Origin: Janthinobacterium agaricidamnosum
GTDB taxonomy: Bacteria > Pseudomonadota > Gammaproteobacteria > Burkholderiales > Burkholderiaceae_D
Assembly (NCBI RefSeq): GCF_003667705.1
Contig: NZ_CP033019.1
Span: forward strand, 2,294,001-2,358,000
Reading direction: 5' to 3'
DNA: 64,000 bases
The first letter of the stretch is position 1; the number at the start of each line of letters is the position of its first letter. A program made the translations under genes and the position numbers. The notes under the pieces were generated by a model that had not been told where the DNA came from, did no database searches, and was given only the letters and a program-made list of their open reading frames with translations. Shown here one piece after another: positions 39,001 to 44,223 of this stretch.

Positions 39001-41769
39001 GCCAGCACGGCGAAGAACAGCCGGGTGACGGCCATGGCTGCGGCGACCACGGCCATGGCGGCGAACGCCGCGGCCAAGGACATGATGAAGGAAGGCGGAC
39101 CAAGCATCAGCATCAGCCTGACGGCGGGCCATTCGGAAAGCCAGCAGACGCAAACGACGGCGAGCACCACGCACAGCGGCAGCGTGTTGACGGGCAACAA
39201 TATCAACATCACGGCCACGGGTGGCGGCAAGGATAGCAATATCACCATCCTGGGCAGCGACCTGAACGCGAAGAACGATATCCGCCTGCATGCCGACAAC
39301 AACGCCAATCTGCTGGCCGCGCAGGATACGGAAAGCCAGCACAGCAAGAGCTCAAGCATGAGTGCATCGGTGGGCGTGCAAGCCATTGTCAGCACCAAGG
39401 GCACCTCGTTCGGCTTCACGGCCAGCGTCAGCGGCAGCAAGGGGCATGAGGACGGCGATGGCACGACGCAGCTCAACACGCATGTGAACGCGGGCGACAA
39501 GCTGATCATCAGCAGCGGCGGCGACACCAACATCAAGGGCGCCGTGGCCAGCGCCAACCAGGTAATTGCCGACATCAAGGGCAACCTGAACCTGGAAAGC
39601 CTGCAGGACACGGCCAAGTTCGACAGCAAGAGCCAGAGCATCTCCGCCAGCGGTACCGTCGGCTTTGGCGCCAGCGTCAGCGGCAGTTATAGCCAGAGCA
39701 AGATGCATAACGACTACGCCAGCGTGCAGGAGCAGAGCGGCATCAAGGCGGGTGACGGCGGCTTCCAGATCAAGGTGGGTGGCAATACGGACTTGAAGGG
39801 TGCCGTCATCAGCGCCACGGAGGCGGGCAAGCTTGACAGCAGCTTGATTACCTCGACTTTGACGCATAGTGATATTGCCAATCATGCGATTTCGAAGGGG
39901 AGCAGTGTTGGGGTGTCGGGAGGAGTGTCGTTCGCAGGCACGGGGCCTAAGAACGATAACCTCACCAACGTCGGCGGCGAGAAGGATGCCAAAACCGCAG
40001 GTTTGCCTATTATCGTGGGGACTAGCGAAAATGCCAGCAGCACCACGCGCAGCGGCATCAGCGGCGGCACACTCGTCATCACAGACGACGCGGCCCAGCG
40101 CGCGGCGACCGGCAAGGGAGCGGAAGAAACTATCGCGGGTGTGAACCGCGATGTGACGACCGGTGTGGATAGCAGCGGCAAGATCGGCAATAATTTCGAC
40201 AAATCCAAGCTGCAGGCGACGATGGATGTAACGGCGGCGTTTGCGGCGGCGGCGGCAAATGAGGTGGAGGAGTACGCCAAAGACAAGCTGGCGGAAGCAT
40301 TTGATTTGAAGGACGCAGCGTTTCGTGAGCCTGACAAGACGAAAAGAGACGAAATGTTGCTCCAGGCAGCAAAGATTGAAAGCGATTGGGCTGAGGGGGG
40401 CACTTCCCGACTGCTGGCCTCCACGGCGATTGGTGCGCTGAGCGGTGGTTTGACTGGGGCGGCAGTGAATGCCGCTGGCACCAGTGCTTCTGGCTTACTC
40501 AATCGTCCAAAATTACCGGATTCTTTCAAGTTGTTGTCATTAGAGCAGCAGGCCCAAATTGGGTATATCGGAGCTGAGTTAGGCCTCAATGCGTCTAGTT
40601 CACCTGATGAATATAAAGTATTGAAGGAAGTGACTGATCTGCAGCACGACCCTTCATTGCAAGATATTTCGCCCGCTGAAAGACTGCGTCGAGTAGACAA
40701 TTATTTGAGCTTACGAGGGGCAACAGCTGAGCAAATTGCAAATATCCATGAATCTTATGTGCGGGCAGGTTTCATTAAAAATCCTAATGTAGAGATGCAC
40801 ACCGTTCCTGCTTCGGACGTTTCGAATGAAAATTTATCAGATGCGAGCAGTGCGGTGCCAGACGCATTCTTGCTATTTCGACATCTCGACAAAGGTTCCC
40901 AGCATGTCGGGACTGCGGTCAAGGAATTTGGTAATTTTATTGAGAGTAAGCCTGAAGCGAAACTTGTCTTGGCCGGGGCGGACTTCATGGCCGGACCTGT
41001 GATGTTTGGTGTCAAGCGGGTTCCCGTAGTAGAAAAAATGATCGACAAGGCGACAGGGGAAGTGACCAACTTCCTTGCTGGAGGATTTGAACGAGCAGGC
41101 TACGTAGGCAGCGATGTTGACGATGGCGCCATTGGCACTACTGTTATACTGTCGACTGGTATTGGTGGTATTGTTGATGCAGTCAAAAAACTGGGGAAAT
41201 CCATTGATTTTTCGCGCAATACTGCTCAGGTAGCAGAGCGAACTATCGACACTAGCCAAATTCCTATACGAAATGCGGAATTGATTGGCGCGGATGGAAA
41301 AGTCATAGCGCGCCAGAATCCGTTGACCAATGCATGGGAGCCTAGTGTTCCTGCTTTGTCGAAGGATGGGGAAGCCGCCGCAAATAAGGCTGCTAACGTG
41401 AGATCTTACCCTGATGGCAGTTTGCGTACGCCAGATGGAAAATTTTCGAGTGTTAGCGGCGCGCCTGCACCCGGTACAGTTAATGCCAGTAACTATGCTG
41501 ATTTTTTAAGGTCAAATGGTGTAAATGTAGTGGGCACCGAGCTGGAAGTTGCCGGTCCACTCGGAGTTCGCAAATATGACATCATGACCAGAAATCCTGA
41601 TAATTCATTATTTGGAATTGAAATTAAGAGCGGCGGTGCACGTGCTACACCATACCAAGCATTTTCGGATATGCATGTGAATCGATTTGGAGCAGTTGGG
41701 ACTGGCCGTATTGGCGGGCAGCCAGTGACTGGTTCGATGACGATATATTTACCTTCAGGAGGTCATTAA
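24043..41769 (+). CDS. cdiA: Giant CdiA / filamentous haemagglutinin exoprotein with C-terminal nuclease-type toxin
   Basis: This 5,908-residue TpsA protein would be exported by CdiB and project from the cell to deliver a C-terminal toxin. Domains in order: ESPR leader (MNKHLYRIIFNQRRGQL) and signal helix cut near residue 76; TPS/haemagglutination domain (about 80-330; NPSGVAVDGGGFINASRVTL); FHA-1 repeats of DNTxGxI/NxSGxL type to about 3900; a Gly/Ala/Ser/Thr-rich linker (about 4120-4405) with 61-residue repeats; a Tyr-rich conserved block (about 4410-4546); FHA-2 (about 4560-5300); a pretoxin region; and an AT-richer C-terminus from about 5485. The last 95 residues hold KYDIMTRN and FGIEIKSGG (Asp5846, Glu5860-x-Lys5862), a PD-(D/E)xK nuclease motif. 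No VENN motif was found. Start ATG 24043 has GAGAAG 5 bp upstream. The family assignment is firm; the toxin activity is inferred. Confidence 0.93.
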   Translation: MNKHLYRIIFNQRRGQLMVVGENATSQGKAPGGESVMNDGAGGGGAELTLATLRPACLAVFSALGMLLFVTGAAHGQVVADRNAPGGQRPTVLQTANGIPQVNIQTPSGAGVSRNTYSQFDVQSNGVILNNSRGNTQTQTGGWVQGNPWLAGGSARVILNEVNSANPSQLRGYVEVAGQRAEVIIANPSGVAVDGGGFINASRVTLTTGSPIVNGGNLDGYVVQRGMVTVSGRGLDTSQSDYTSILARAVQVNAGIWANDLRVVTGANRMDANHAVEAAASGDGAKPAFALDVAQLGGMYAGKITLIGTEAGIGTRNAGTVAASVGNVVLHSDGWISNSGYIQSGAEGGQVQASAAGNLQNAGTIYAAGDTGISSGGDISNNGVIAAAGNTALHGGGRVDSAAGAVLAAGLNADNMLRPTGDLTVEANAGAGIHGIGAAGNTVRIAATAVDLAGANLSARQLSAVASQGDLDARHAGLAARDTLALQTTRLLRTDGAQATGGEVSIAAHDISNVGGQILQLGEGDLALRLPGQLDNSAGRIATNSHNLTVDVAALVNTGGKIEHAGTGALAIHAASLANQRGQITGNGDLALAADAVDHREATTLARHLTVQAGTLDNRGGSLIQTGTEQTTVDVARGLENSGGRLETNGSLGLSAASVLSEHGRIAAAQAVNMNVAGGLNNTGGVLAAGLSLTLNAGDVNNTRGQIQAVSGAASLAIGDLRNTAGSVFAAGDLAIAAGKVDNSGSLYAGAHQTLKATGAIVNTGVIAAQGNATLQAASLDSSASSLLGAGVKADGGLLAAGDLRVTTAQALLAKGQNLAAGQLALSGAALDLTGSQTGAANIALTATQGDVLTRQALLTTPGTLAVTAGAHAGQTLVNEQGQLSAGQLDLQLSNLDNRRGTVVQTGAGDTRIVLSTPAGVLDNTSGRIAINSANATLDAGKLMNTDGKLEHAGNGTLALHAATLDGERGSILGNGLVRIDAGIMRHDQASTVGQQVTLQADSLSNRGGHVLQTGNAAMTVATTGQLDNSGGEIGGNGGVQVRAGVLDNSKGRITSAAVASVASKGAVNNTDGVLAATTDLQVGGAALDNTRGVVQTGTGALALDVASLLNQQGTLSAGTDLAARVGGDLNNSGLLYAGRDQLLVVGGTLGNSGSLAAGRDVSVQAGSIDSSGLLGAGMRADGTLGQAGSLVVTATQALRATGQNLAGGDAVLDGAALDLTGSQSSAANIALTARAGDVLTSQAQVSTAGLLAITANGNNGQVLVNAGGQLSAGQLALAAANVRNVKGTIVQSGAGSTVIDTGVLDNTGGRIAVNSGNLSLGAGALTNIDGKIEHAGTGTLAIRATNLYGQRGQISGNGALVVTADSFDHRDGALLARQVTLHTGTLDNRQGSVTQTGTGSGSVAATGHLDNRGGKIEGNGDMALSADMLLNQNGRLAFAGAAEIVTGSLDNTDGGVLAGGLNIRGGDVNNTRGQIQAVSGAASLAIGDLRNTAGSVFAAGDLAIAAGKVDNSGSLYAGAHQTLKATGAIVNTGVIAAQGNATIQAASLDSSASSLLGAGVKADGGLLATGDLRVTTAQALLAKGQNLAAGQLALSGAALDLTGSQTGAANIALTATQGDVLTRQALLTTPGTLAVTAGAHAGQTLVNEQGQLSAGQLDLQLSNLDNRRGTVVQTGAGDTRIVLSTPAGVLDNTSGRIAVNSANATLDAGKLMNTDGKLEHAGNGTLALHAATLDGERGSILGNGLVRIDAGIMRHDQASTVGQQVTLQADSLSNRGGHVLQTGDAAMTVATTGQLDNSGGEIGGNGGVQVRAGVLDNSKGRITSAAAASVASKGAVNNTDGVLAATTDLQVGGTALDNTRGVVQTGTGALALDVASLLNQQGTLSAGTDLAARVSGDLNNSGLLYAGRDQQLTVGGLLNNTASIAAANHTTISAGSVTSSGLLGAGMKADGSLGTAGNLTVNADGVLQASGQNLAAGSAVLMGSSVDLSASQTGAGNIAITARSGDVLTNKAVISASNVLAITANANNAQALVNSQGQLVAGQLQLNVANLDNASGDIVQTGTGDTVITTVKLDNTAGRIAVNSNNLALNATVLTNLNGKLEHAGAGILSINAGQFNNQFGKITGNGKLDITAVAFDHRNATTVANQMTVNAGSLDNRAGSLAQTGAGMLTVTATGQLDNTGGKIESNGDALVKAGALLNNTGRVVAAQDVELKAGSLDNTEGTVAAGRHLVLNGGDIDNTKGQLQAVAGNATLNFGKFHNTAGSVFAGANLNATLSSLNNTGSMYAAGNQSITVSGGVANTGVIAAQGNTSLTANSLDSSASSLIGAGMQADGKLGAVGDLKINTAHTLAAHGQNLAAGVANLSGANVDITGSQTGATQISLAATSGDVLAAKAVVSTPGTLTVRAHDTLRNTEGQLSAGQLDLHVGHLDNTKGTVIQTGTGDTVIQTGKLDNSVGRIAVNSNNLILGTASLTNAGGTIEHAGAGSLAITAATLQGAGGSIIGNGAVDLKAGLFDHANATTTGRSLSVQADSLSNRGGHLLQTGAGGMTVAVTGQLDNTNGEMAGNGVLSLQTGSLDNTKGKITSATSADIVSTGALVNTDGVIAAATDLHLGGAIDNTRGLLQAGTGALSLDAASVRNVQGTLGAGTDITAKVSGDVLNAGVLYAGRNQTLEIGGLLSNTGSLAALGNTAITAGSLGGNGLLAAGMRADGSFASAGDLTVKTAGALQAGGQNMAAGQLQLTGGSVDVGGSQTSAANVGLTAFAGNVTTSKAIVSTNGLLAITANAANGQALVNQSGSLSAGQLALRVANLDNTKGTLIQTGTGDTVIETGKLDNTGGRIAVNSSNLRLQAGDLTNIDGKIEHAGKGLLDIRATNLYGQRGQLTGNGALQVAADYVDHRNASTIARQLTVTSGALDNRQGEIIQLGTDLASIVATRSLDNSGGKIEGNGDVQVETATLLNDHGRLVSAQNLGVNASTALNNTEGNILGGRKLTLRGGAVDNTRGQIQALDGNAELAIGDLNNNGGKVFASIDLNTVAANVVNSGSLYAGANQTLRASGDVSNTGTILAQGHNTINAGSLTGSASSLLAAGVKADGSLLAAGNLNVTTAQALRASGQNLAAGNMVFSGATVDVTGSQTSASNIALNASAGDVSTSGAVVTTLGTLEVHAANHYGQRWENGRGQVSAGQLTVQVANLGNVQGSIIQTGSGASSLNLTSPGGVLDNTSGRIAVNSVSLNLNAGVLANTDGKIEHAGSGTLTMHAGQISGQRGQITSNGSLDMTAAALDHRNASTIAQQVTISSDTLDNRQGNITQLGLGQTAIGASQSLDNRGGTIASNGSTSIAAYSLNNQGGTLQAAGSGSLDIRGGGTLDNSKSGVIAAGGNFTAAVGELLNQGGKLTAGGTLHASAAQVLRNEAGLLAATGNVELAAGFLDNTGGKVATVAGNLNVISGGVLKNDGGTLQAVGDITLRSADLSNTVAAGQGAAGMIVGKNIRIDTGLWALDNHLGTIAASETLSVYSGPLTNDGGLLQSGAGMRIDTRGQVLSNGSAGAYAARNQGNAGGIVSGGDAVLSIGSWNNTAGYFGAAGAISGTTGLINNAGGQIVGQSSLALSGAGLDNQNGQIQVVGKLSFATPGGIDNRNGLIRSGATVSLTAGTIDNSTTQGSNQGIEAINAILTTGSLSNRAGALRTDGNLDIVGSGVFDNTQGLASAGRALSVADLAANRSLAIINTGGTVIAGALADVRAASLTGDGRLLSQLDMNLDLSGGYSHGAGAELVANRNLGIATGGQFLNMGKVRAGGTLTLRTNSNIDNTAYGDISATITRLSAGGLLVNRGVIDGVATEINANIIHNIGTGRIYGDQLSIGAGTLNNDVENGVAATIAARNDLQIGAQTINNFEHALIFSANSLSIGGSIDGNRQATGRTAVLNNASATIEALGSLSMSAAQINNLNKHIQMKMSSSTKQESVTEYQGAGAAKRYVAGTPGVETYDDESLHLRTPDGTYEVWTLYKTTRTSRQSEIVSSDPGRIIAGGNISISADLVANEDSHIIAGGLLDMHGSRIRNGQTQGQKISTDKGTATLYKRKFKKGRDSTSIGKPAAFTGAEKTESITLNIAREEQFATPQGSGISLSGAATGGVNASTSAAGAASAQVQGKAIVSVLAGLAGVDNAAGRQAGAASGGSGPNGTTRVAGAGLGGTVGSVSGSAVDAVQQGNGPTGAYPGAIALGTAATGAMAQEMQHVGGTASTTGTDRLGQAGQGGFVRTVAGALAATVTGSNQLGQVSLASGSTTSIGNASGGVSAATGVGGVPGAARGAGVTEAALGVLPADMQVGRVTGADAHGQASLAPAGSTSIGNASGTAAQAAGLGGVPGQTRLPGIAQVALTDASGRAQFVRTSSPSTALPNASLFRTLPSLSSRYLVETDPRFANFREWTGSDYLLNQVKVDPSVTQKRLGDGFYEQKLIREQVAQLTGQRFVGDYTNDEQQYRALMDAGVAYAKNYDLHPGVALTAEQMAALTSDIVWLVERDVALPDGSVQKALVPQIYLRLREGDLDGSGALLAGKDININLSGDLTNSGTIAGRSVVKLTADNVENMGGRLNGDAVAVAARNDLNNIGGTISANSELIATAGRDIHIASTTHSASSSAGGNSFSRTDIDRVAGLYVTGDGSSGGGTLVVSAGRDVSMLAGVIGNAGKDGQTIVNAGRDINLGTLTTASSSSLSWDAKNYRKDSSSTEVGSQIQGSGSIVLQAGIDLTARAADVQAGAGLSVTAGHDIVLSAGTNQLTVDEGHVQTGKGFLNKKTITTRDMLDLGTSAGSAFGGATVAFAAGNDIKLTGAQILSDGSASLLAKNDISIAAASETSKELHHRDVKESGFMSGGGFGFSYGTRTTTTDQERDAVIQSGQARSTVGSTSGALTIVAGKDLKIGGSDIVAATDLNLAGTSVKITPGQDSDKGKFETKTTQDGFTVALGGSVVSAIQTLQTMSTAASTAKNSRVTAMAAATTAMAANAAAKDMMKEGGPSISISLTAGHSESQQTQTTASTTHSGSVLTGNNINITATGGGKDSNITILGSDLNAKNDIRLHADNNANLLAAQDTESQHSKSSSMSASVGVQAIVSTKGTSFGFTASVSGSKGHEDGDGTTQLNTHVNAGDKLIISSGGDTNIKGAVASANQVIADIKGNLNLESLQDTAKFDSKSQSISASGTVGFGASVSGSYSQSKMHNDYASVQEQSGIKAGDGGFQIKVGGNTDLKGAVISATEAGKLDSSLITSTLTHSDIANHAISKGSSVGVSGGVSFAGTGPKNDNLTNVGGEKDAKTAGLPIIVGTSENASSTTRSGISGGTLVITDDAAQRAATGKGAEETIAGVNRDVTTGVDSSGKIGNNFDKSKLQATMDVTAAFAAAAANEVEEYAKDKLAEAFDLKDAAFREPDKTKRDEMLLQAAKIESDWAEGGTSRLLASTAIGALSGGLTGAAVNAAGTSASGLLNRPKLPDSFKLLSLEQQAQIGYIGAELGLNASSSPDEYKVLKEVTDLQHDPSLQDISPAERLRRVDNYLSLRGATAEQIANIHESYVRAGFIKNPNVEMHTVPASDVSNENLSDASSAVPDAFLLFRHLDKGSQHVGTAVKEFGNFIESKPEAKLVLAGADFMAGPVMFGVKRVPVVEKMIDKATGEVTNFLAGGFERAGYVGSDVDDGAIGTTVILSTGIGGIVDAVKKLGKSIDFSRNTAQVAERTIDTSQIPIRNAELIGADGKVIARQNPLTNAWEPSVPALSKDGEAAANKAANVRSYPDGSLRTPDGKFSSVSGAPAPGTVNASNYADFLRSNGVNVVGTELEVAGPLGVRKYDIMTRNPDNSLFGIEIKSGGARATPYQAFSDMHVNRFGAVGTGRIGGQPVTGSMTIYLPSGGH
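26134..27469 (+). repeat. Direct repeat copy 1 inside cdiA FHA-1
   Basis: This 1,336-bp tract is repeated at 28441-29776 with a constant offset of 2,307 bp and no insertions or deletions. Reading both copies by eye I count about 21 mismatches (about 98% identity), many of them synonymous. It starts at GGCGACGTGAACAATACGCG and ends at the shared GCGGGCCGCGACCAG. Confidence 0.9.
28441..29776 (+). repeat. Direct repeat copy 2 inside cdiA FHA-1
   Basis: Second copy of the tract at 26134-27469, in frame, giving about 445 nearly identical residues twice in CdiA. The 971 bp between the copies is diverged FHA sequence. The level of identity is far above that of other FHA repeats in the protein, which implies recent duplication or gene conversion. 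Confidence 0.9.
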
Positions 41770-41772
41770 TTC

Positions 41773-42174
41773 ATGCGTTTAGAAGTCGAGAAAAGACCTG
41801 TTGTTGAGCAAGTGAGCGTTGCGCAAGTACGTTCTGCCATAGCAGGACTGCGTAGTTATGGCCCCTCATCGTATGCGTCGTTAACCGACGACGAGGGGAA
41901 TTATCTCCAAGTTGCCGGTGGTGGGATCACGTGCATGCTGGAGCGCCGCGATGTTGCCACAGGTCGCCACTATCGTGCTTATCACGACGTTGCAAGCAAG
42001 GTTTATCCGGACGGGACTATTCTTGCTTTCGGCGGAGGCGAAATAAAGTTGTTGGCAGATGAATGGTTTACCGCCCCCGTGGTTGCGGATGTTTTTGTTG
42101 CATTTGTTAACGGACATGAGCTACCGCCATCGGTTAAGTGGCGTGACGTAACGGCTACATTTACGGGTAGCTGA
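41773..42174 (+). CDS. cdiI: Candidate CdiI immunity protein
   Basis: This 133-residue cytoplasmic protein starts 3 bp after the cdiA stop behind a strong AGGAGG site (41757-41762) that lies within the end of cdiA. No membrane helices or signal peptide; several beta-strand-like stretches (SSYASLTDDEGNYLQVAG, GGITCMLERRD, TILAFGGGEIKLLADEW). I do not recognise a named immunity family. The position directly after the toxin end, small size and translational coupling make it the expected antidote to the PD-(D/E)xK-type CdiA C-terminus. Confidence 0.75.
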   Translation: MRLEVEKRPVVEQVSVAQVRSAIAGLRSYGPSSYASLTDDEGNYLQVAGGGITCMLERRDVATGRHYRAYHDVASKVYPDGTILAFGGGEIKLLADEWFTAPVVADVFVAFVNGHELPPSVKWRDVTATFTGS

Positions 42175-42242
42175 TTGCAGAAAGAGGGGCGGGGTCGGAT
42201 ACTGTCTTGGGGGCGGAGGCAGGTCCGCCATTCGGGGAGCCA

Positions 42243-42400
42243 GGGTCAGGTCCGCCATTCGTACACGAGCTCAACCTTGGCCGTCTCGATCTGCAGCAAG
42301 TTGCGCTTTATTAAATGCCGATACGGCTCGACTGACTGTCTTGGTCGAGACGTGAAAAGCGGCGGCGATATGGGACATAGTAAAAGCGGTTGACAGATAC
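42243..42400 (-). mobile_element. RAYT element fragment F1 (158 bp)
   Basis: This matches the 3' end of the complete RAYT element at 43214-44211: it starts with the terminal GGGTCAGGTCCGCCATTCG and contains the end of the transposase gene, then stops abruptly at CAGATAC where the next copy begins. An 18-bp trace of yet another end (CAGGTCCGCCATTCG, about 42220-42234) lies just to its left. The rest of 42175-42242 shows nothing recognisable. Confidence 0.8.
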
Positions 42401-42407
42401 AGGGCCA

Positions 42408-43213
42408 GGGTCAGGTCCGCCATTTGTACACGATCTCAGCTTTGGCCGTCTCTTTTTTTTGCAAGTTGCGCTTTATTAAATGCCGATACGGCTCGACTGA
42501 CTGTCTTGGCCGAGACGTGAAAAACGGCGGCGATATGGGACATGGTAAAAGCGGTAGACAGATACGCGCGTGCCATTGCCTCGTCTCTGTCGGCATAGCG
42601 GGCCTGATATTGCGCGAGTGACAGTGTGACTGCGCGGCGTTGCTGCCTTGGCGCATCTTTGAATGCATTGGACCGCTGCGATTTCTGATGTGCCGAAACA
42701 AAGGCGTCATCGCCCAGTAGCATCTGGTGGCAAGTGTGGGCGAGCGGACTAGTTTCACCCATACCGGCCGCGACAAACCGAGAATAGTTGGCGGCCGCCT
42801 CGTCGCGCGTGGCGCCAAACTGGCTCAAGAGCCAGTCACGCGACAACCAGCATGGAGACGCTGCTTCGTCCAAAACGTAGTGATGGCTGCTCCAGTACCA
42901 GTCGCCGGGTGATGCCACCATGTGCGCCCGGACTGGATTCAAGACGATGTAGCGGGCCAATTCCAACAGATAATTTTCCTGCTGTACCAAGATGGCTTTG
43001 TAGCGGCCTTGCAATACGTGCCCGACAAGCTTGTGGCGCCGATTGAAATGCTGGGTATAAACGCCATTCAGCTGGCGCATGCCCTGCGACAGATTCGCCT
43101 CGACCGTTTCAACGAGCAGATGATAATGATTGCTCATCTGGCAGAAACTGTGCACGACAAAATGGTACCGCTCGCAGACCAGGGCTAGTACCTCTTGCCA
43201 GGCAAGGGAGCCA
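42408..43213 (-). mobile_element. RAYT element copy B, 5'-truncated
   Basis: This 806-bp copy runs from the terminal GGGTCAGGTCCGCC to about 43207, where similarity to copy A ends and copy A's own terminus (GGGAGCCAGGGTCAGG) begins. It is almost identical to copy A over most of its length but differs in the first 70 bp, where it shares a variant (TTTGTACACGATCTCAG, T-run) with fragment C at 45264. Confidence 0.88.
42436..43207 (-). pseudogene. Truncated RAYT (Y1 HUH) transposase, copy B
   Basis: The frame encodes the RAYT transposase from about residue 33 of copy A onward (AWQEVLALVCERYHF..., MSNHYHLLVE HUH motif, QGRYKAILVQQENYLLELAR, LNPVRAH, C-terminal HTH SHIAAVFHVSAKTVSRAVSAF, ending KKRDGQS). 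The N-terminal MTRPLRLEF...GTIYRDDTDR part is missing; the upstream reading frame instead runs into copy A's terminal sequence. It is probably inactive. Confidence 0.85.
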
Positions 43214-44211
43214 GGGTCAGGTCCGCCATTCGTACACGAGCTCAACCTTGGCCGTCTCGATCTGCGGCAGGTCGCGCTTTATTAAATGCCGATACGGCTC
43301 GACTGACTGTCTTGGCCGAGACGTGAAAAGCGGAGGCGATATGGGACATGGTAAAAGCGGTAGACAGATACGCGCGTGCCATTGCCTCGTCTCTGTCGGC
43401 ATAGCGGGCCTGATATTGCGCGAGTGACAGTGTGACTGCGCGGCGTTGCTGCCTTGGCGCATCTTTGAATGCATTGGACCGCTGCGATTGCTGGTGTGCC
43501 GAAACAAAGGCGTCATCGCCCAGTAGCATCTGGTGGCAAGTGTGGGCGAGCGGACTAGTTTCACCCATACCGGCCGCGACAAACCGAGAATAGTTGGCGG
43601 CCGCCTCGTCGCGCGTGGCGCCAAACTGGCTCAAGAGCCAGTCACGCGACAACCAGCATGGAGACGCTGCTTCGTCCAAAACGTAGTGATGGCTGCTCCA
43701 GTACCAGTCGCCGGGTGATGCCACCATGTGCGCCCGGACTGGATTCAAGACGATGTAGCGGGCCAATTCCAACAGATAATTTTCCTGCTGTACCAAGATG
43801 GCTTTGTAGCGGCCTTGCAATACGTGCCCGACAAGCTTGTGGCGCCGATTGAAATGCTGGGTATAAACGCCATTCAGCTGGCGCATGCCCTGCGACAGAT
43901 TCGCCTCGACCGTTTCAACGAGCAGATGATAATGATTGCTCATCTGGCAGAAACTGTACACGACAAAATGGTACCGCTCGCAGACCAGGGCTAGTACCTC
44001 TTGCCAGGCAAGGCGATCGGTATCGTCCCGGTAAATGGTGCCACTCCGGTCGCCGCGCGAAGTAACGTGGTAGAGGGCGCCGGGAAATTCAAGGCGTAGT
44101 GGTCGCGTCATGCGGTAGACGTTATCTGATTCGTACGCATTGCCACTGAGATCGCGCAGAGGTTTGGACATTGGCATGGCTGAGGTCGTGTTTGAATACC
44201 GGACCTGACCC
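43214..44211 (-). mobile_element. Complete RAYT element copy A with 12-bp terminal inverted repeats
   Basis: The 998-bp element is bounded by GGGTCAGGTCCG (43214-43225) and its exact inverse CGGACCTGACCC (44200-44211), and contains one intact Y1-type transposase gene. Similar ends recur at 42243, 42408, 45264, and in decayed form at about 47156 and 48008. The right end is inserted directly before, or within, the upstream part of an orphan toxin module. Confidence 0.85.
43242..44111 (-). CDS. REP-associated tyrosine transposase (RAYT, Y1 HUH family)
   Basis: RAYTs are single-strand DNA transposases related to IS200/IS605 TnpA that act on REP-type palindromes. The 289 residues from ATG 44111 start with the family MTRPLRLEFPGALYHVTSRG, then DRSGTIYRDDTDR, the HUH motif MSNHYHLLVET, the QGRYKAILVQQENYLLELAR helix with the candidate catalytic Tyr, and YIVLNPVRAHMV. 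A C-terminal helix-turn-helix (SHIASAFHVSAKTVSRAVSAF) is fused. The frame is open to 44234, but that part crosses the element end. It is the only full-length copy in the window. Confidence 0.92.
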   Translation of the reverse strand: MTRPLRLEFPGALYHVTSRGDRSGTIYRDDTDRLAWQEVLALVCERYHFVVYSFCQMSNHYHLLVETVEANLSQGMRQLNGVYTQHFNRRHKLVGHVLQGRYKAILVQQENYLLELARYIVLNPVRAHMVASPGDWYWSSHHYVLDEAASPCWLSRDWLLSQFGATRDEAAANYSRFVAAGMGETSPLAHTCHQMLLGDDAFVSAHQQSQRSNAFKDAPRQQRRAVTLSLAQYQARYADRDEAMARAYLSTAFTMSHIASAFHVSAKTVSRAVSAFNKARPAADRDGQG

Positions 44212-44223
44212 CGTCCCCCAGAC

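Noticed and set aside
37237..39641. Antisense frames of 701 and 316 codons opposite the FHA-2 region
   Set aside because: Same artefact as above; no start context and no known domain.
42175..43213. Tandem duplication of a complete IS as an explanation of copies A and B
   Set aside because: Copy B lacks the transposase 5' end and right terminus and has a different end subtype, so simple tandem duplication of copy A does not fit.
42727..43994. Small plus-strand frames of 60-90 codons, present twice
   Set aside because: They are identical pairs only because the RAYT gene is duplicated on the other strand; no ribosome sites.
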